A stretch of 64,000 nucleotides of DNA from Lactobacillaceae bacterium (GTDB lineage Bacteria > Bacillota > Bacilli > Lactobacillales > Lactobacillaceae). Shown in pieces: positions 35,970-45,256 of the stretch. The DNA is taken from contig JAITPD010000010.1 in assembly GCA_031289615.1 (NCBI GenBank), forward strand, positions 53,569 through 117,568, read 5' to 3'. The translations under genes and the position numbers were made by a program. How positions within the stretch are numbered: position 1 is the stretch's first letter; every line of letters begins with the position of its first letter. The notes below the pieces were generated by a model. It was not told where the DNA came from, did no database searches, and was given only the letters and a program-made list of their open reading frames with translations.

Positions 35970-36186
35970 AGTTGTTTTGATTCTTCATTTGCGACATCAT
36001 CTGGTTCAGCTTCTTTTGTGAAGGCTTTTGACCCATTGACGTCATCATTGACTTCATCATTTCCTCAGAGATAGGAGGATTCTTCTTCAAGTAGCTTTCC
36101 ATTGACCGGCGAGCCAAGAAGAACCCGATTACGGCTCCTGCTACTAATGCAACAACAATTAACACAATCCAAATTGACGTATTCAT
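35968..36186 (-). CDS. UPF0154 small membrane protein (YneF-like)
   Basis: A 72-residue protein with one N-terminal membrane helix ([23 protein letters not shown]) and a cytoplasmic tail rich in Met and Lys ([20 protein letters not shown]). Length, topology and the [10 protein letters not shown] stretch match YneF/UPF0154, conserved in Firmicutes but of unknown function. Start ATG 36186 follows AAAGGA. Near the lexA-like and DUF896 genes, as in B. subtilis, where yneA/yneB/ynzC/yneF cluster around lexA. Confidence 0.88.
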   Translation of the reverse strand: MNTSIWIVLIVVALVAGAVIGFFLARRSMESYLKKNPPISEEMMKSMMTSMGQKPSQKKLNQMMSQMKNQNN

Positions 36187-36273
36187 AATTTTTATATTCC
36201 TTTATTTATAAATTAACTGTTCTATTGTACCGAAAAAATTCTGATATTACTAGACCTATCCGCTAAATTAAGC

Positions 36274-36528
36274 TTAATCTTCACGAATTCCGTTCTCACG
36301 CTGAAATTTTTTAACTTTTTCAGGCGTAACTTCCTTGCCGTCCTTGTCAAAAACTTGGAGCATTTCAACTTGTGAACGAAACGCTGCTCGAAAATTTTCC
36401 AAGAACTCAGCGCGTAAATCAATCCGCTCTGCTTCCTCTTCAGCCGTTAACCCAGCTGGGGTCTTCGCTTTTGCAGCTAGTTCGTTGATTCGCGCCCGAA
36501 CAGCTAGCATATGTGTATCTTCTGCCAA
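36274..36528 (-). CDS. DUF896 protein (YnzC-like), TTG start
   Basis: An 84-residue protein: INELAAKAKTPAGLTAEEEAERIDLRAEFLENFRAAFRSQVEML matches the DUF896 two-helix hairpin, known from B. subtilis YnzC and present next to lexA there. The track begins at a TTG overlapping GGAGG; the TTG at 36528 lies 8 nt after GGAGG and is the better start, while the first ATG (36510) is too far. Function unknown. Confidence 0.85.
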   Translation of the reverse strand: MAEDTHMLAVRARINELAAKAKTPAGLTAEEEAERIDLRAEFLENFRAAFRSQVEMLQVFDKDGKEVTPEKVKKFQRENGIRED

Positions 36529-36614
36529 ACTAATGTCCTCCAATTCTATTCAGTAATAGTATAACATTTTCTTACGTTCTGAATTTGAAATAAGACGACA
36601 TTTTTTAAAATTGT

Positions 36615-36634
36615 TATAATGGGAACATACGTAC
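36615..36634 (+). promoter_or_regulatory. lexA-like gene promoter -10 with adjoining SOS-box-like sequence
   Basis: TATAAT at 36615-36620 is followed by GAACATACGTAC (36623-36634), one base short of the Gram-positive SOS/Cheo box half-site pattern GAAC-N4-GTTC. The position, just after the -10, fits autoregulation. Confidence 0.6.
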
Positions 36635-36653
36635 ATCAACTAAGGAGAATGCC

Positions 36654-37265
36654 ATGGTGCGCAGTGAAGAAAAGCAATTGAATGTGCTCCGTTTCATATA
36701 CGAAGCAAAACTTAAAAATGGATTCCCGCCGACCGTCCGTGAAATTGGCGAAGGAATGGGCATGACCTCTCCTTCGACAGTGCATGGTTACATGGATCGC
36801 TTGCGTTCTAAGGGTTATTTGAATCGCGATCCAACAAAGCCCCGTGCACTTGAGATTACAGCTGCTGGAATGACTGCCATGGGAATTCACGAAAATCCGA
36901 CCGTACCTTATTTCGAAGGTGACTGGCCGCAATTTGATCCACAAACTGCTTCAAGAATTGTCTTACCAGACAGTTTGGCCCGTTTTGCCGGTGAACTTTT
37001 TTTCATGCGCATGTCTGGTTCCAATATGCAAAAAGTGGGCATTTTTGACGGAGATGACCTCTTTATTCGTCAACAAAATGATGCTGAAAACGGTGAAATC
37101 GTGGCTTACATCAGCACTGATCAAAGTGTCAAGATCGCCCGCTTTTTCCGTGAACGAGCTCAATACCGGCTTCAACCTGAAAACGATAACGTCGCACCAG
37201 AAATATTGTTTGAATTAACCGTGATTGGTCGTGTCATCTCGCTATTTAGAAATTCAATTTATTAA
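36654..37265 (+). CDS. lexA: LexA-like repressor lacking self-cleavage residues
   Basis: A 203-residue LexA homolog: N-terminal wHTH (NGFPPTVREIGEGMGMTSPSTVHGYMDRLRSKGYLNRDPTKPRALEI) and C-terminal S24 peptidase-like domain (GIFDGDDLFIRQQ, RLQPEN, VIGRVISLFR). Aligned by eye to B. subtilis LexA, the catalytic GDSM reads GSNM (Asn124 at the Ser position), the Lys of TVKRF reads IARFF (Ala162), and the Ala-Gly cleavage dipeptide after VP..G reads YFEGDWPQFD. DNA-binding looks normal; autocleavage looks lost. The neighbourhood (DUF896, YneF) is that of true lexA, so it appears to be the orthologous locus. Confidence 0.85.
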   Translation: MVRSEEKQLNVLRFIYEAKLKNGFPPTVREIGEGMGMTSPSTVHGYMDRLRSKGYLNRDPTKPRALEITAAGMTAMGIHENPTVPYFEGDWPQFDPQTASRIVLPDSLARFAGELFFMRMSGSNMQKVGIFDGDDLFIRQQNDAENGEIVAYISTDQSVKIARFFRERAQYRLQPENDNVAPEILFELTVIGRVISLFRNSIY

Positions 37266-37281
37266 CATACAAAAACTATAA

Positions 37282-37321
37282 AAACCACTTTTATTCGACC
37301 AATATCAAATAAAAGTGGTTT
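37282..37321. terminator. Bidirectional terminator between lexA-like gene and secreted-protein gene
   Basis: AAACCACTTTTATT pairs with AATAAAAGTGGTTT, a 14-bp stem with a 12-nt loop; T-rich on the plus side and within 20 bp of the secreted-protein stop on the minus side. Confidence 0.85.
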
Positions 37322-37338
37322 CTAAAATATTTTGTTTA

Positions 37339-38448
37339 TTATTTCCATTCCAATGGGATTTTAAGTGTAATATCGTTCAATAAAACACCATATTTAGCTT
37401 GGAAAGTAAATGTTAGATAGCGGGTTCCAACTGGTACTGAAATGTTGTTTAGTTTAATCCTCAGTAACCCAGCATTGTCACCAAACCTACCAATCATTGT
37501 CTCAACGTCAGATGAATTTGTATATTCCTCATTAACATTCATAAAACTAATCATTGGATTTCCATTCACCGACGTTCCGTTCGTCGCCGCATATTGTAAT
37601 GTATCATTCCATCTACGGGTAATAATTGGCCTTGCAGCCTCGCTATCTCCACCAGTCAACAAATCTTTAGTTGCATTCTCATTATTTAAAAGAATTGTTA
37701 ATTCGGTATTCTCAAGCAGCAACCCCTTACTTTGATCCTTAGTAGTTTTCACATAATTACGATGTGGTTCACCAGGTACCATCCAATCAGGTAAGCCAAT
37801 CCAATAAGGCATTAAGGTCTTATTTACAACTGCTGGCTTAGAGTTCCCTTGATAAATTCGATAACTAAGTCCTTCTGTTGATTCACCTTTATTTAATCCG
37901 AAAACATAAAGGTAGAAACCTTTTAAGACTGCATTTTGTCTAGTAGTGCAAGGTGCAGTAACCGTTCTAGTAGAATGTGCTCCGACTTGCCATGCATCTA
38001 ACCCTACAGTTCCTGAATTTGTAAACCACGTTGGATTTCCACCTTTTGATCCAATTCCACTTGGTACATATACATCATCTGCAGCTCCTAAAAAATCTGC
38101 TGCAGGTAAAAAATCAACAGCTTTATCTGTATCATTTTTAACTTCAAAACTGTAATTTGCAGATCTATTTAAAGATTTAGTGTAATGACCAGATTCTAAG
38201 CCTGATTCAACTGCTAATCCAGTTGATCCATACCATTCAAATGTATCATAATATGTATTATCATCACTAACAATATTACCCGGATTAGTTACATTTCCTG
38301 TTGCGGGATTTGGTGTAGTAACTTCCGCAGCTAAAATTGTTGTTGGAATCACAACTGACCCTAATAAAAGTCCCATTATTCCAATGTTGACAACTTTACG
38401 GACATTGTTTTTCAACGTGTGCGTATTTTCTTTGCTATGTAACTTCAT
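37339..38448 (-). CDS. Secreted protein of unknown function
   Basis: A 369-residue protein I do not recognise. Residues 1-41 form a signal peptide with a long charged n-region (MKLHSKENTHTLKNNVRK) and core IGIMGLLLGSVVIPTTILAA. The mature part starts VTTPNPATGNVTNPGN and has a beta-rich composition with many Asn, Thr and Gly. No LPXTG, WxL repeat, LysM or GW module is seen, so it may be released. It stands alone between lexA and apt. Weak GATGAG ribosome site. Confidence 0.75.
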   Translation of the reverse strand: MKLHSKENTHTLKNNVRKVVNIGIMGLLLGSVVIPTTILAAEVTTPNPATGNVTNPGNIVSDDNTYYDTFEWYGSTGLAVESGLESGHYTKSLNRSANYSFEVKNDTDKAVDFLPAADFLGAADDVYVPSGIGSKGGNPTWFTNSGTVGLDAWQVGAHSTRTVTAPCTTRQNAVLKGFYLYVFGLNKGESTEGLSYRIYQGNSKPAVVNKTLMPYWIGLPDWMVPGEPHRNYVKTTKDQSKGLLLENTELTILLNNENATKDLLTGGDSEAARPIITRRWNDTLQYAATNGTSVNGNPMISFMNVNEEYTNSSDVETMIGRFGDNAGLLRIKLNNISVPVGTRYLTFTFQAKYGVLLNDITLKIPLEWK

Positions 38449-38661
38449 TTAAATTTTCTCATCTTTCTACAAAAATATTAGCGACAGACAACTTTAATCA
38501 ATTGGATCAGATATGAATCCAACCTTGATTAATAATAAGATACCACGTACTAATCAGTCATTACCATCACCAACTCTTAATGTCACAAAGATGTAAGTTT
38601 AGACATCTATCTGTATTTAAAAAGTCCTGAATTTCGAATTATTAATATAATTTAATCATTT

Positions 38662-38706
38662 AAAAACACCCTCAACTCGTGCAAAAAAAACGAGAATGAG
38701 AGTGTT
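38662..38706 (-). terminator. Terminator of the rnz-recJ-apt operon
   Basis: Minus strand ACACTCTCATTCTCGT pairs with ACGAGTTGAGGGTGT and runs into TTTTTA, just after the apt stop. The remaining 200 bp up to the secreted-protein gene hold only AT-rich DNA with one small hairpin, AGATGT/ACATCT. Confidence 0.85.
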
Positions 38707-38719
38707 ATTTTTTAAATTG

Positions 38720-39247
38720 TTATTCGCCTTCGTATTCCATCAAAGCATGAATATCATATCCTTGCAAAACATCGCGTCCTTTTAACTCGGTCAACTCGAT
38801 CAAAAATCCAAGTCCAACCACTTGACCACCGAGGCGTTCCACCAATTTATTAGTTGCAGCAATTGTACCACCCGTTGCCAACAAATCATCGACAATCACA
38901 ACTTTATCACCCGGCTTAATTGCGTCTTCGTTAATCTCCAAAGTTGCTGTTCCGTATTCCAAAGTATAGCTTTCCGAAATCGTTTTTCGTGGCAACTTAC
39001 CCGGCTTACGAGCAGGTACAAAGCCAATCCCTAATTCAATGGCAATCGGTGTCCCTAACAAAAAGCCACGCGATTCAGGTGCTACAACTACAGTCGCACC
39101 TTGTTTTTTCGCGTATTCTGCAAGAACATGGGTTGCAGTACTTAGCGCTTTTGCATCTTCAAGCAAGGGCGTGATGTCGCGAAATGTAATTCCTGCTTCC
39201 GGAAAATCAGGAATTGAGGCAATATAATCATGTAAATCAATAGTCAT
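38720..39247 (-). CDS. apt: Adenine phosphoribosyltransferase
   Basis: A 175-residue type I PRTase salvaging adenine to AMP. IDLHDYIASIPDFPEAGITFRDITPLL is the Apt N-terminus; VVVAPESRGFLLGTPIA and the PRPP loop VVIVDDLLATGGTIAAT are intact. ATG 39247 has AGGAG 8 nt upstream; the longer track start overlaps the recJ end without support. It follows recJ closely, an arrangement conserved in Firmicutes. Confidence 0.96.
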   Translation of the reverse strand: MTIDLHDYIASIPDFPEAGITFRDITPLLEDAKALSTATHVLAEYAKKQGATVVVAPESRGFLLGTPIAIELGIGFVPARKPGKLPRKTISESYTLEYGTATLEINEDAIKPGDKVVIVDDLLATGGTIAATNKLVERLGGQVVGLGFLIELTELKGRDVLQGYDIHALMEYEGE

Positions 39248-39268
39248 TTTCAGTGCTCCTATGGACAA

Positions 39269-41581
39269 TCAGGCTTGATCGTCTTTTGCTAATTCATTTA
39301 GCAACGTTTCTAATTCTGCAGTCGTACTATAAATCAATTTTTGTTCGATCTCACGCTTTTTCAAAAAATTCAAGAAACTTGGCATTTTTTCCAATTCAAC
39401 TGCCTCTGGTTTTTCTACTGTATTTAAAAAGCCATTCTCAATTGTAACAAATTTAGCGTCCAAAAACACCTTTAGAACCAATGACAGCATTAGTGGATCC
39501 AGCTTTAAATACGCTGCAACTTGCTTGAATTGGGCTTTAATCGCTACATCTTTGTGACTCTTAGTGAACTTATAAAACACTGCAAATTCTGAACGCGTTG
39601 GTACTTTTTGCAGATAAGCCGGGTGCGCTGTATAGAAAATTGGTGCCCAACCTGTCGCTGGGACAAACGCCAAGACTTGGTGCAATTCTTCCAAATCTTT
39701 TGGCAAATCAACCAAGGCCATCAATCCTAATCCGGTCGTATTAAACGCATCCTCCCACCACATTGCCTGGTTGGGTGCTTTGATTAATCTGTCGGATTGC
39801 TCATACATGTTTTTGTTAAAGAAAATATACGTTGCAGCTTCGGCAAATGTTTGCGGTGTTAATTTTGTCGTTCGTAAATCCACCAGCGCTGAACCAACCG
39901 CCTTCAGATCCTTCGTCATCATTTGATACGTTGTTGTACCACGATATTCGTTTGCGCTCATCGTTCCCACAAACGTTAATTCCTTGAAATGACCTGCTAG
40001 TTGACCAGCAATTGGGCCACGATTCCAAGCAATGATTGGCAACTTCTGATCCTGCGTCAAACCAGTCAAACGCAAATGTTTGCCGTCTGACATTGTTTTA
40101 ACATTCTCGGTTCCTTGCAAATACACAGCAAAAAGTGGCTCTGGATTTCCATTCCCAAACGGTGCTAACATCTTGATTTGACTAAAAATTTGCTCATTAA
40201 ATGCACTTCCAGAGACTTGTGCAGCAATCGTCAGTTGTGGTTTAACATCAGCTTGTAAGTTCTGCTTAGTCGCCTCTGCGCGTAACATATCACGAACTAC
40301 TTGCAGGTTTTCAAATGGAATAGTCATCCCCGCTGCCAAAGCATGTCCACCAAAATTCGTATATAACTCACGGTGGCCGTCCATAGCTGCAAAAAGATCA
40401 AATGCCGCAAAAGATCGGGCAGAACCCTTTAACACGGCATCTTCTTGATTCAAAATGATTGTTGGCTTACCAGTTTCTTCAACAATCTTAGACGCGACAA
40501 TGCCCAACACACCTTCGTGCCAATTTTCACCAGCAATTACTAAAACAGGATCATTTTGTAAGTCACCCGTGGCTTGAGCAAGTGCTGCATCCGTTATATC
40601 ATCGACCAACGCTTTTCTTTTCGTATTGAGCTCATCAATTTCTTTTGCCAGCTCGCCAACTTCTACAGAATCATCACTCAACAAAAAACGAACCCCTGAT
40701 GTGGCATCCTTCATCCGGCCTAATGAATTTAAACGCGGCCCAATTTGGAAGCCCACAGTTCCTGCATCAACCTTAGATGGATCGACACCTGCTAAATCTA
40801 GTAGTGCTTGTAAGCCCATTCGTGGTTCCTGACGCAAATTTTCAAGTCCAAGGGTTACTAGTGTGCGATTTTCATCCACAAGCTCCATCACGTCAGCAAT
40901 CGTCCCTAACGCGGCCAAATCTAACATTTCATCGGCCGGAGCTTCCAACAATGCTGATGCAACCTTAAACGCCACCCCTGCACCTGACAAGCCACCAAAT
41001 GGATAATTACCTTCTGGATGCCGAGGATGTACAACCGCATAGGCTTCTGGCAAAGTTGAAGGCATTTCATGATGATCCGTAATAATCACATCAATCCCGG
41101 CCTTCATTAGCCATTCCACTTCAGCATTACCACTCACACCATTGTCAACCGTAACTAACAGCTGCATGCCATCTTCTGCCAAACGTTGATACTCAGCCAA
41201 ATTTGGCCCGTAGCCATCCTTAAAACGATTTGGTACGAAATACGTCACATCTGCACCCATAATTTCAAGTGCCAAAGTCATAATCGCCGTTGAGGTAATC
41301 CCATCGACATCATAATCGCCATAGACGACAATCCGTTCTTGCTCATCAATCGCCTGCATAATACGTTCAACTGCTTTGTCCATATCGTGCATCAAAAATG
41401 GATCATGTAAGTCCTCTAGTTCCGGATGTAAAAACTTTTGAACCTGTTCAACGGAAGTCTGCCCCCGTTCAACTAAAATCTGAGCGACTAATTCGGACGC
41501 ACCAAATGCATTCTGGATTTCCTTGACTGCACCAGTATCTGTGATTTTTGAAAATTGCCAGTCATACCGTGGTGCAATCAT
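39269..41581 (-). CDS. recJ: Single-stranded-DNA-specific exonuclease RecJ
   Basis: A 770-residue 5'-3' exonuclease for recombination and mismatch repair. DHH-family motifs: VVYGDYDVDGITSTAI near residue 86, LVTVDNGVSG, VIITDHHEMP and HPRHPEGNYPFGGLSGAGVAFK; DHHA1 part with NFGGHALAAGM. A C-terminal extension of about 200 residues is typical of Firmicutes RecJ. ATG 41581 follows directly after the rnz stop, with GAGGGA inside the rnz end. Confidence 0.96.
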   Translation of the reverse strand: MIAPRYDWQFSKITDTGAVKEIQNAFGASELVAQILVERGQTSVEQVQKFLHPELEDLHDPFLMHDMDKAVERIMQAIDEQERIVVYGDYDVDGITSTAIMTLALEIMGADVTYFVPNRFKDGYGPNLAEYQRLAEDGMQLLVTVDNGVSGNAEVEWLMKAGIDVIITDHHEMPSTLPEAYAVVHPRHPEGNYPFGGLSGAGVAFKVASALLEAPADEMLDLAALGTIADVMELVDENRTLVTLGLENLRQEPRMGLQALLDLAGVDPSKVDAGTVGFQIGPRLNSLGRMKDATSGVRFLLSDDSVEVGELAKEIDELNTKRKALVDDITDAALAQATGDLQNDPVLVIAGENWHEGVLGIVASKIVEETGKPTIILNQEDAVLKGSARSFAAFDLFAAMDGHRELYTNFGGHALAAGMTIPFENLQVVRDMLRAEATKQNLQADVKPQLTIAAQVSGSAFNEQIFSQIKMLAPFGNGNPEPLFAVYLQGTENVKTMSDGKHLRLTGLTQDQKLPIIAWNRGPIAGQLAGHFKELTFVGTMSANEYRGTTTYQMMTKDLKAVGSALVDLRTTKLTPQTFAEAATYIFFNKNMYEQSDRLIKAPNQAMWWEDAFNTTGLGLMALVDLPKDLEELHQVLAFVPATGWAPIFYTAHPAYLQKVPTRSEFAVFYKFTKSHKDVAIKAQFKQVAAYLKLDPLMLSLVLKVFLDAKFVTIENGFLNTVEKPEAVELEKMPSFLNFLKKREIEQKLIYSTTAELETLLNELAKDDQA

Positions 41582-42574
41582 TTAGTTTCCCTCTTCTTCC
41601 TCTGCTACATCAATCGTAATTTTAATTGGTGGCGTATTTTGCTGTGCTCCCATTGGAATCTCATACACATCAAAGTCATTGACAACTCTAGTATTTTTGA
41701 AAATAGGCTGTGCTGTATACGCTAATTCATTTGCTTGTCGTCCAGGATAACGAGCTGAAATGTGCGTCAAAAAGAGGCGCCCAACTTCACCCTCTGCTGC
41801 TGATTCTGCAGCCTGAACATTGGTCGAATGATGGTATGAACGTGCCAGCTTGCCTTCGCCCTTGCCATAAGTTGATTCATGAACGACCACCGTTGCTCCT
41901 TGAACTAATGGCGCAATGTTAGCAGTCTTGCGGGTATCTCCCAGAATTGTAACCACTCGGCCCTTTTGTGGTGCTCCAACAACGTCCTTAGACAAAATTG
42001 TCCTTCCATCATCTAACGTAATATCTTCGCCACGCTTTAACTTGCCATAGAGCGGACCAGATGGGACATTAAGTGTGCGCAGTTTTTCAACTAATAGCTC
42101 ACCATCATGATCTGCTTCCGTCACCCGATAGCCAAACGACAAAATGCGATGTTCAAGTGGCAGAGCTGTCACCTTAAACTTTTGATTTTCAAATACGAGT
42201 CCACCTTCATCAGGTAATTCATGATAGCGAATTTGATATGTGAGATGCGTCTGTGAGACACGTAGGCTCGTTTCAATATAATTGCGAATCCCGCGTGGCC
42301 CATAGAGATCTAAAGTCTCTTCCCCACCTTGAAATGAGCGAGAAGACAACAATCCAGGCAGCCCAAAAATGTGATCGCCATGTAAATGCGTCACAAAAAT
42401 CTTACTAATTTTACGTGGCCGAATAGTTGAACGTAACATCTGTTGTTGCGTTCCCTCTCCAGCGTCAAATAACCAAACTTCATTTAATTCTTCTAACAAG
42501 CGAAGTGCGATACTCGTGACATTTCGATAACGAGCCGGAACTCCTGCTCCAGTCCCTAAAAATTCCAGTTGCAT
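41582..42574 (-). CDS. rnz: Ribonuclease Z
   Basis: A 330-residue metallo-beta-lactamase-fold nuclease that trims tRNA 3' ends. [49 protein letters not shown] (zinc ligands, residues 63-68), ILGDTRKT and the exosite-type segment define it. The C-terminal tail VAEEEEGN is acidic. AAGGA precedes ATG 42574. First gene of rnz-recJ-apt. Confidence 0.96.
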   Translation of the reverse strand: MQLEFLGTGAGVPARYRNVTSIALRLLEELNEVWLFDAGEGTQQQMLRSTIRPRKISKIFVTHLHGDHIFGLPGLLSSRSFQGGEETLDLYGPRGIRNYIETSLRVSQTHLTYQIRYHELPDEGGLVFENQKFKVTALPLEHRILSFGYRVTEADHDGELLVEKLRTLNVPSGPLYGKLKRGEDITLDDGRTILSKDVVGAPQKGRVVTILGDTRKTANIAPLVQGATVVVHESTYGKGEGKLARSYHHSTNVQAAESAAEGEVGRLFLTHISARYPGRQANELAYTAQPIFKNTRVVNDFDVYEIPMGAQQNTPPIKITIDVAEEEEGN

Positions 42575-42608
42575 GTCTTTGTGCCGTCCTTCATTTCATC
42601 ATTTTATT

Positions 42609-43154
42609 TTAAATTACTTGTGCCCCGAGTGTATTGGCAAAATGGCGTAATGCCCACTCATGACCAGCTTGATCAAAAGAAGCCACTCCTGCCGTTGGAA
42701 TCACAATTTCATAGCCTAAATTATATGCATCAACCGCCGTGTGCAACACGCAAATGTCTGTCACTACACCAATCAATGTCAACTTCGTAATCCGGCGTTC
42801 GCGTAACCACAAGTCTAAATCAGTTCCAGCAAAGGCCGAATAATGGCGTTTATCAATGTAATAGACATTGCTCAAATCAGCTGTTGCATCATAATACGCT
42901 TGTAGGTCGCCATACAACGTGCGTCCATCCGTTCCAGCAACATTATGCGGTGGAAACAGTTTGTTTTCTGGATGATACTGATCAGTCGGATCATGGCGAT
43001 CGATTGCATAAACAACAAAATCGCCTTTCTCAGTTGCATCTTTTGTGATTTGCAAAATATCATCATGCAATGCTTGTGCCGGCTTTCCAGCAGTTAGCGC
43101 TCCATCATCAGCAACAAAATCATTTGTGTAATCAATTGAAATCAAAGCTTCCAT
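42609..43154 (-). CDS. pncA: Nicotinamidase (isochorismatase-fold)
   Basis: A 181-residue cysteine hydrolase converting nicotinamide to nicotinate for NAD salvage. The catalytic triad is visible: ISIDYTNDF (Asp), IDKRHYSAF (Lys) and VVTDICVLHTA (Cys). ATG 43154 follows AAGGAG. A nicotinamide riboside transporter-type gene (pnuC) lies 5 kb away, which fits reliance on external NAD precursors. The isochorismatase family is broad, but HPENKLFPPHN is typical of the nicotinamidase-like branch. Confidence 0.88.
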   Translation of the reverse strand: MEALISIDYTNDFVADDGALTAGKPAQALHDDILQITKDATEKGDFVVYAIDRHDPTDQYHPENKLFPPHNVAGTDGRTLYGDLQAYYDATADLSNVYYIDKRHYSAFAGTDLDLWLRERRITKLTLIGVVTDICVLHTAVDAYNLGYEIVIPTAGVASFDQAGHEWALRHFANTLGAQVI

Positions 43155-43200
43155 GTTTAAATTCTCCTTTGAACATGCGTGGTAATTCAATTATTGTTGC

Positions 43201-43833
43201 CTAATCTTTTTTCTTTATCCAATATGGAATTCCAAAACTAATTGTGCTTTCGGTTCCTTGAGCAATTCGTTTCAAATTAGTGCGGTGAAGATAGAATACA
43301 AACACCGTTAAAACCGTACAAACTGTGGCTAAAACAGAATCACCAATCAGCCAAAATATAATGGTGCTTAAGACAAAACCTGTCAATGAAGCGACCGAAA
43401 CCATGCTTGATAACAGTAGTCCTAAGAAGAAAAAGCCAAACGCAACTAGGAATAAAGTTGGTGAATAAGCGAGCAACAATCCAACCGAAGTCGCAACTCC
43501 CTTGCCACCTTTAAACTTTAACCAGAAAGAAAAGGTGTGACCAATAACCGCGACTACTCCAATGATTAAGACCCAAAAATGTTGGCTCGCAGGTAATGGT
43601 CCCCAAGCATATGCCATTGAAGCTGCAGCAGTTCCCTTTAAAATATCAGCGATGAAGACCAAAATTCCCGCTGTTTTCCCTAATACACGAAACGTGTTGG
43701 TGGTTCCAATGTTTCCTGAACCTAATTCCAGTAAATTTTTATGATAAATAAATTTTCCAATCCAATAACCTGATGGAATTGAACCTAATAAATATGCCAC
43801 TAGCATGCTAATAGCAACTTGTAAGACCGTCAT
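43201..43833 (-). CDS. plsY: Acyl-phosphate:glycerol-3-phosphate acyltransferase
   Basis: A 210-residue membrane enzyme with about seven helices that starts phospholipid synthesis from acyl-phosphate. The three PlsY motifs are present: YLLGSIPSGYWIGK, LGSGNIGTTNTFRVLG and KFKGGKGVATSVG. ATG 43833 follows TTGGAG with a short spacing. Gene after it is pncA; the repeat R3 lies upstream. Confidence 0.95.
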   Translation of the reverse strand: MTVLQVAISMLVAYLLGSIPSGYWIGKFIYHKNLLELGSGNIGTTNTFRVLGKTAGILVFIADILKGTAAASMAYAWGPLPASQHFWVLIIGVVAVIGHTFSFWLKFKGGKGVATSVGLLLAYSPTLFLVAFGFFFLGLLLSSMVSVASLTGFVLSTIIFWLIGDSVLATVCTVLTVFVFYLHRTNLKRIAQGTESTISFGIPYWIKKKD

Positions 43834-43886
43834 AAGAAACTCCAATTTTATTTTAAATCATTATCTAGGTGCAGATAATCAAATCC

Positions 43887-44080
43887 GTAGCTGGTTGTAC
43901 ATGTTATGAAACACCTTGGTCATTTTTCACTTGCGTGGTGGCTTTTAAATAAAATGACCAAGGTATTGCATTAAAATGTTGTCCTTTGATTGATCAGTGT
44001 AGCGATTCTGTCGTCGGATGTAATTTCCTGGCGAAGACGATCAAGCAAAGGACAATATTACATAGCTTACACAACGACGC
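43887..44080. repeat. Palindromic element R3: short module A and truncated module B
   Basis: Contains TGAAACACCTTGGTCATTTT and its inverted partner AAAATGACCAAGGT with the CTTGCGTGGTGG box but no inner arm, then TTGATTGATCAG and GCGATTCTGTCGTCGGATG of module B, of which the 3' half is mostly deleted. Ends AGCTTACACAACGACGC. Confidence 0.8.
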
Positions 44081-44123
44081 ATTACTTATCTATTTTAGCA
44101 CGAAACGACACGGAAAATGCCGA

Positions 44124-44182
44124 CAAAAAACGAACTCATGTTTTCCAGGCTACCTGCACCAGAAAGAGCACGAATTCGTTTT
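44124..44182 (-). terminator. Terminator of the glycosyltransferase gene
   Basis: Minus strand AAAACGAATTCGTG pairs with CATGAGTTCGTTTT followed by TTGTC, with an internal hairpin. About 12 nt after the stop codon. The rest of the 360-bp gap is repeat R3. Confidence 0.75.
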
Positions 44183-44195
44183 AACTTATGCGATT

Positions 44196-45173
44196 TTACC
44201 AATCATTTTTAAAGCGTTCAAACGCATCAATTTGTTCTTCACCTAAAGTAATCGCATACTTATAATATGCACCTTGGCGAATAAACTCACCCAACGTATT
44301 AGCATTTTCAGCCATCTTGGCATATTGTTCAGGCGTAATATTTGCCATCACTTCGTCAATCTCGTCAACTGAATCAATTTTAATTCCAGCACCAAAAGTA
44401 GTGATAATAGTTGAAGCAGCAGCTGATGACTTGATTAAGATTGGCATTCCAGCGGCTAGATACATTGATAGCTTATGCGACAAGTTAATCTCTTGGTAAG
44501 CATCAAATTCACCTGCTTGCGAATCCATATCAAATGCTAATCCAAACCCAAAATGATCTTGCTCATTAATCTCGTTTGGATTGATATAACCTAGATAATT
44601 CACATTACCCTTCAACTCGTAACCTTGCATATCGCTTTCTCGTGCATAAATGTGCAAAGGCGTTTGATTGGGCCAATTTTGAATATATGACGCTTTATAT
44701 GGTGATCCGGCAACCACGACTTCACGCTTAAATTCAGCTGGCTTTTGTGGCTTTGGCACCAAATAATCATGCAGTCCCACAATTAGAGCATCAGTCACGA
44801 CTCCATCAGCATGTAACGCGTTCATCATTGGAATAGTCAACGTCAACATCACATCAGCAGTATTCAACGACTTGATGATGATTTCGCGGTTTGCCTCATG
44901 ATAACGCAGGTAATCAACATTCAAAGTGATGACACTGATTTTAACGCCCTGCTTCTTAAGGTGCAAAATGCGTTCGTAATCAATTTCTTCAGTTCCACGG
45001 TCAGATGGAAATGGATATAAAACAATATCTCCTGAGTAAAATTCGTTGTTTAAAACGTCCGTGACTTCCATTTTTTGGTAACCAATTTCGTGTGCAATCG
45101 TTACGATGTCTTCGCGAACCTTGCCAGAAGTGATAATTTGGTGTGATGGAGCGTGTAATACATATTTAGTCAT
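44196..45173 (-). CDS. Gtf3-like glycosyltransferase
   Basis: A 325-residue cytosolic protein resembling the Gtf3 (beta-1,6-glucosyl/galactofuranosyl transferase-like) family: N-terminal TKYVLHAPSHQI, the C-terminal nucleotide-sugar segment DAYQEINLSHKLSMYLAAGMPILIKSSAAAS and the last helix typical of DUF1792/Gtf3 proteins. In streptococci Gtf3 extends O-glycans on serine-rich proteins; here no serine-rich adhesin or SecA2 genes flank it, so an exopolysaccharide or teichoic acid acceptor is equally possible. Starts after GAGAGGG at ATG 45173. Confidence 0.8.
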   Translation of the reverse strand: MTKYVLHAPSHQIITSGKVREDIVTIAHEIGYQKMEVTDVLNNEFYSGDIVLYPFPSDRGTEEIDYERILHLKKQGVKISVITLNVDYLRYHEANREIIIKSLNTADVMLTLTIPMMNALHADGVVTDALIVGLHDYLVPKPQKPAEFKREVVVAGSPYKASYIQNWPNQTPLHIYARESDMQGYELKGNVNYLGYINPNEINEQDHFGFGLAFDMDSQAGEFDAYQEINLSHKLSMYLAAGMPILIKSSAAASTIITTFGAGIKIDSVDEIDEVMANITPEQYAKMAENANTLGEFIRQGAYYKYAITLGEEQIDAFERFKNDW

Positions 45174-45256
45174 AGTGAGTTATCCCTCTCTTAAAAAATT
45201 CTTAATTTAAAAGCTTATGTTAATTAATGCGCTTTGAATGGTTATTTAACAATCCA

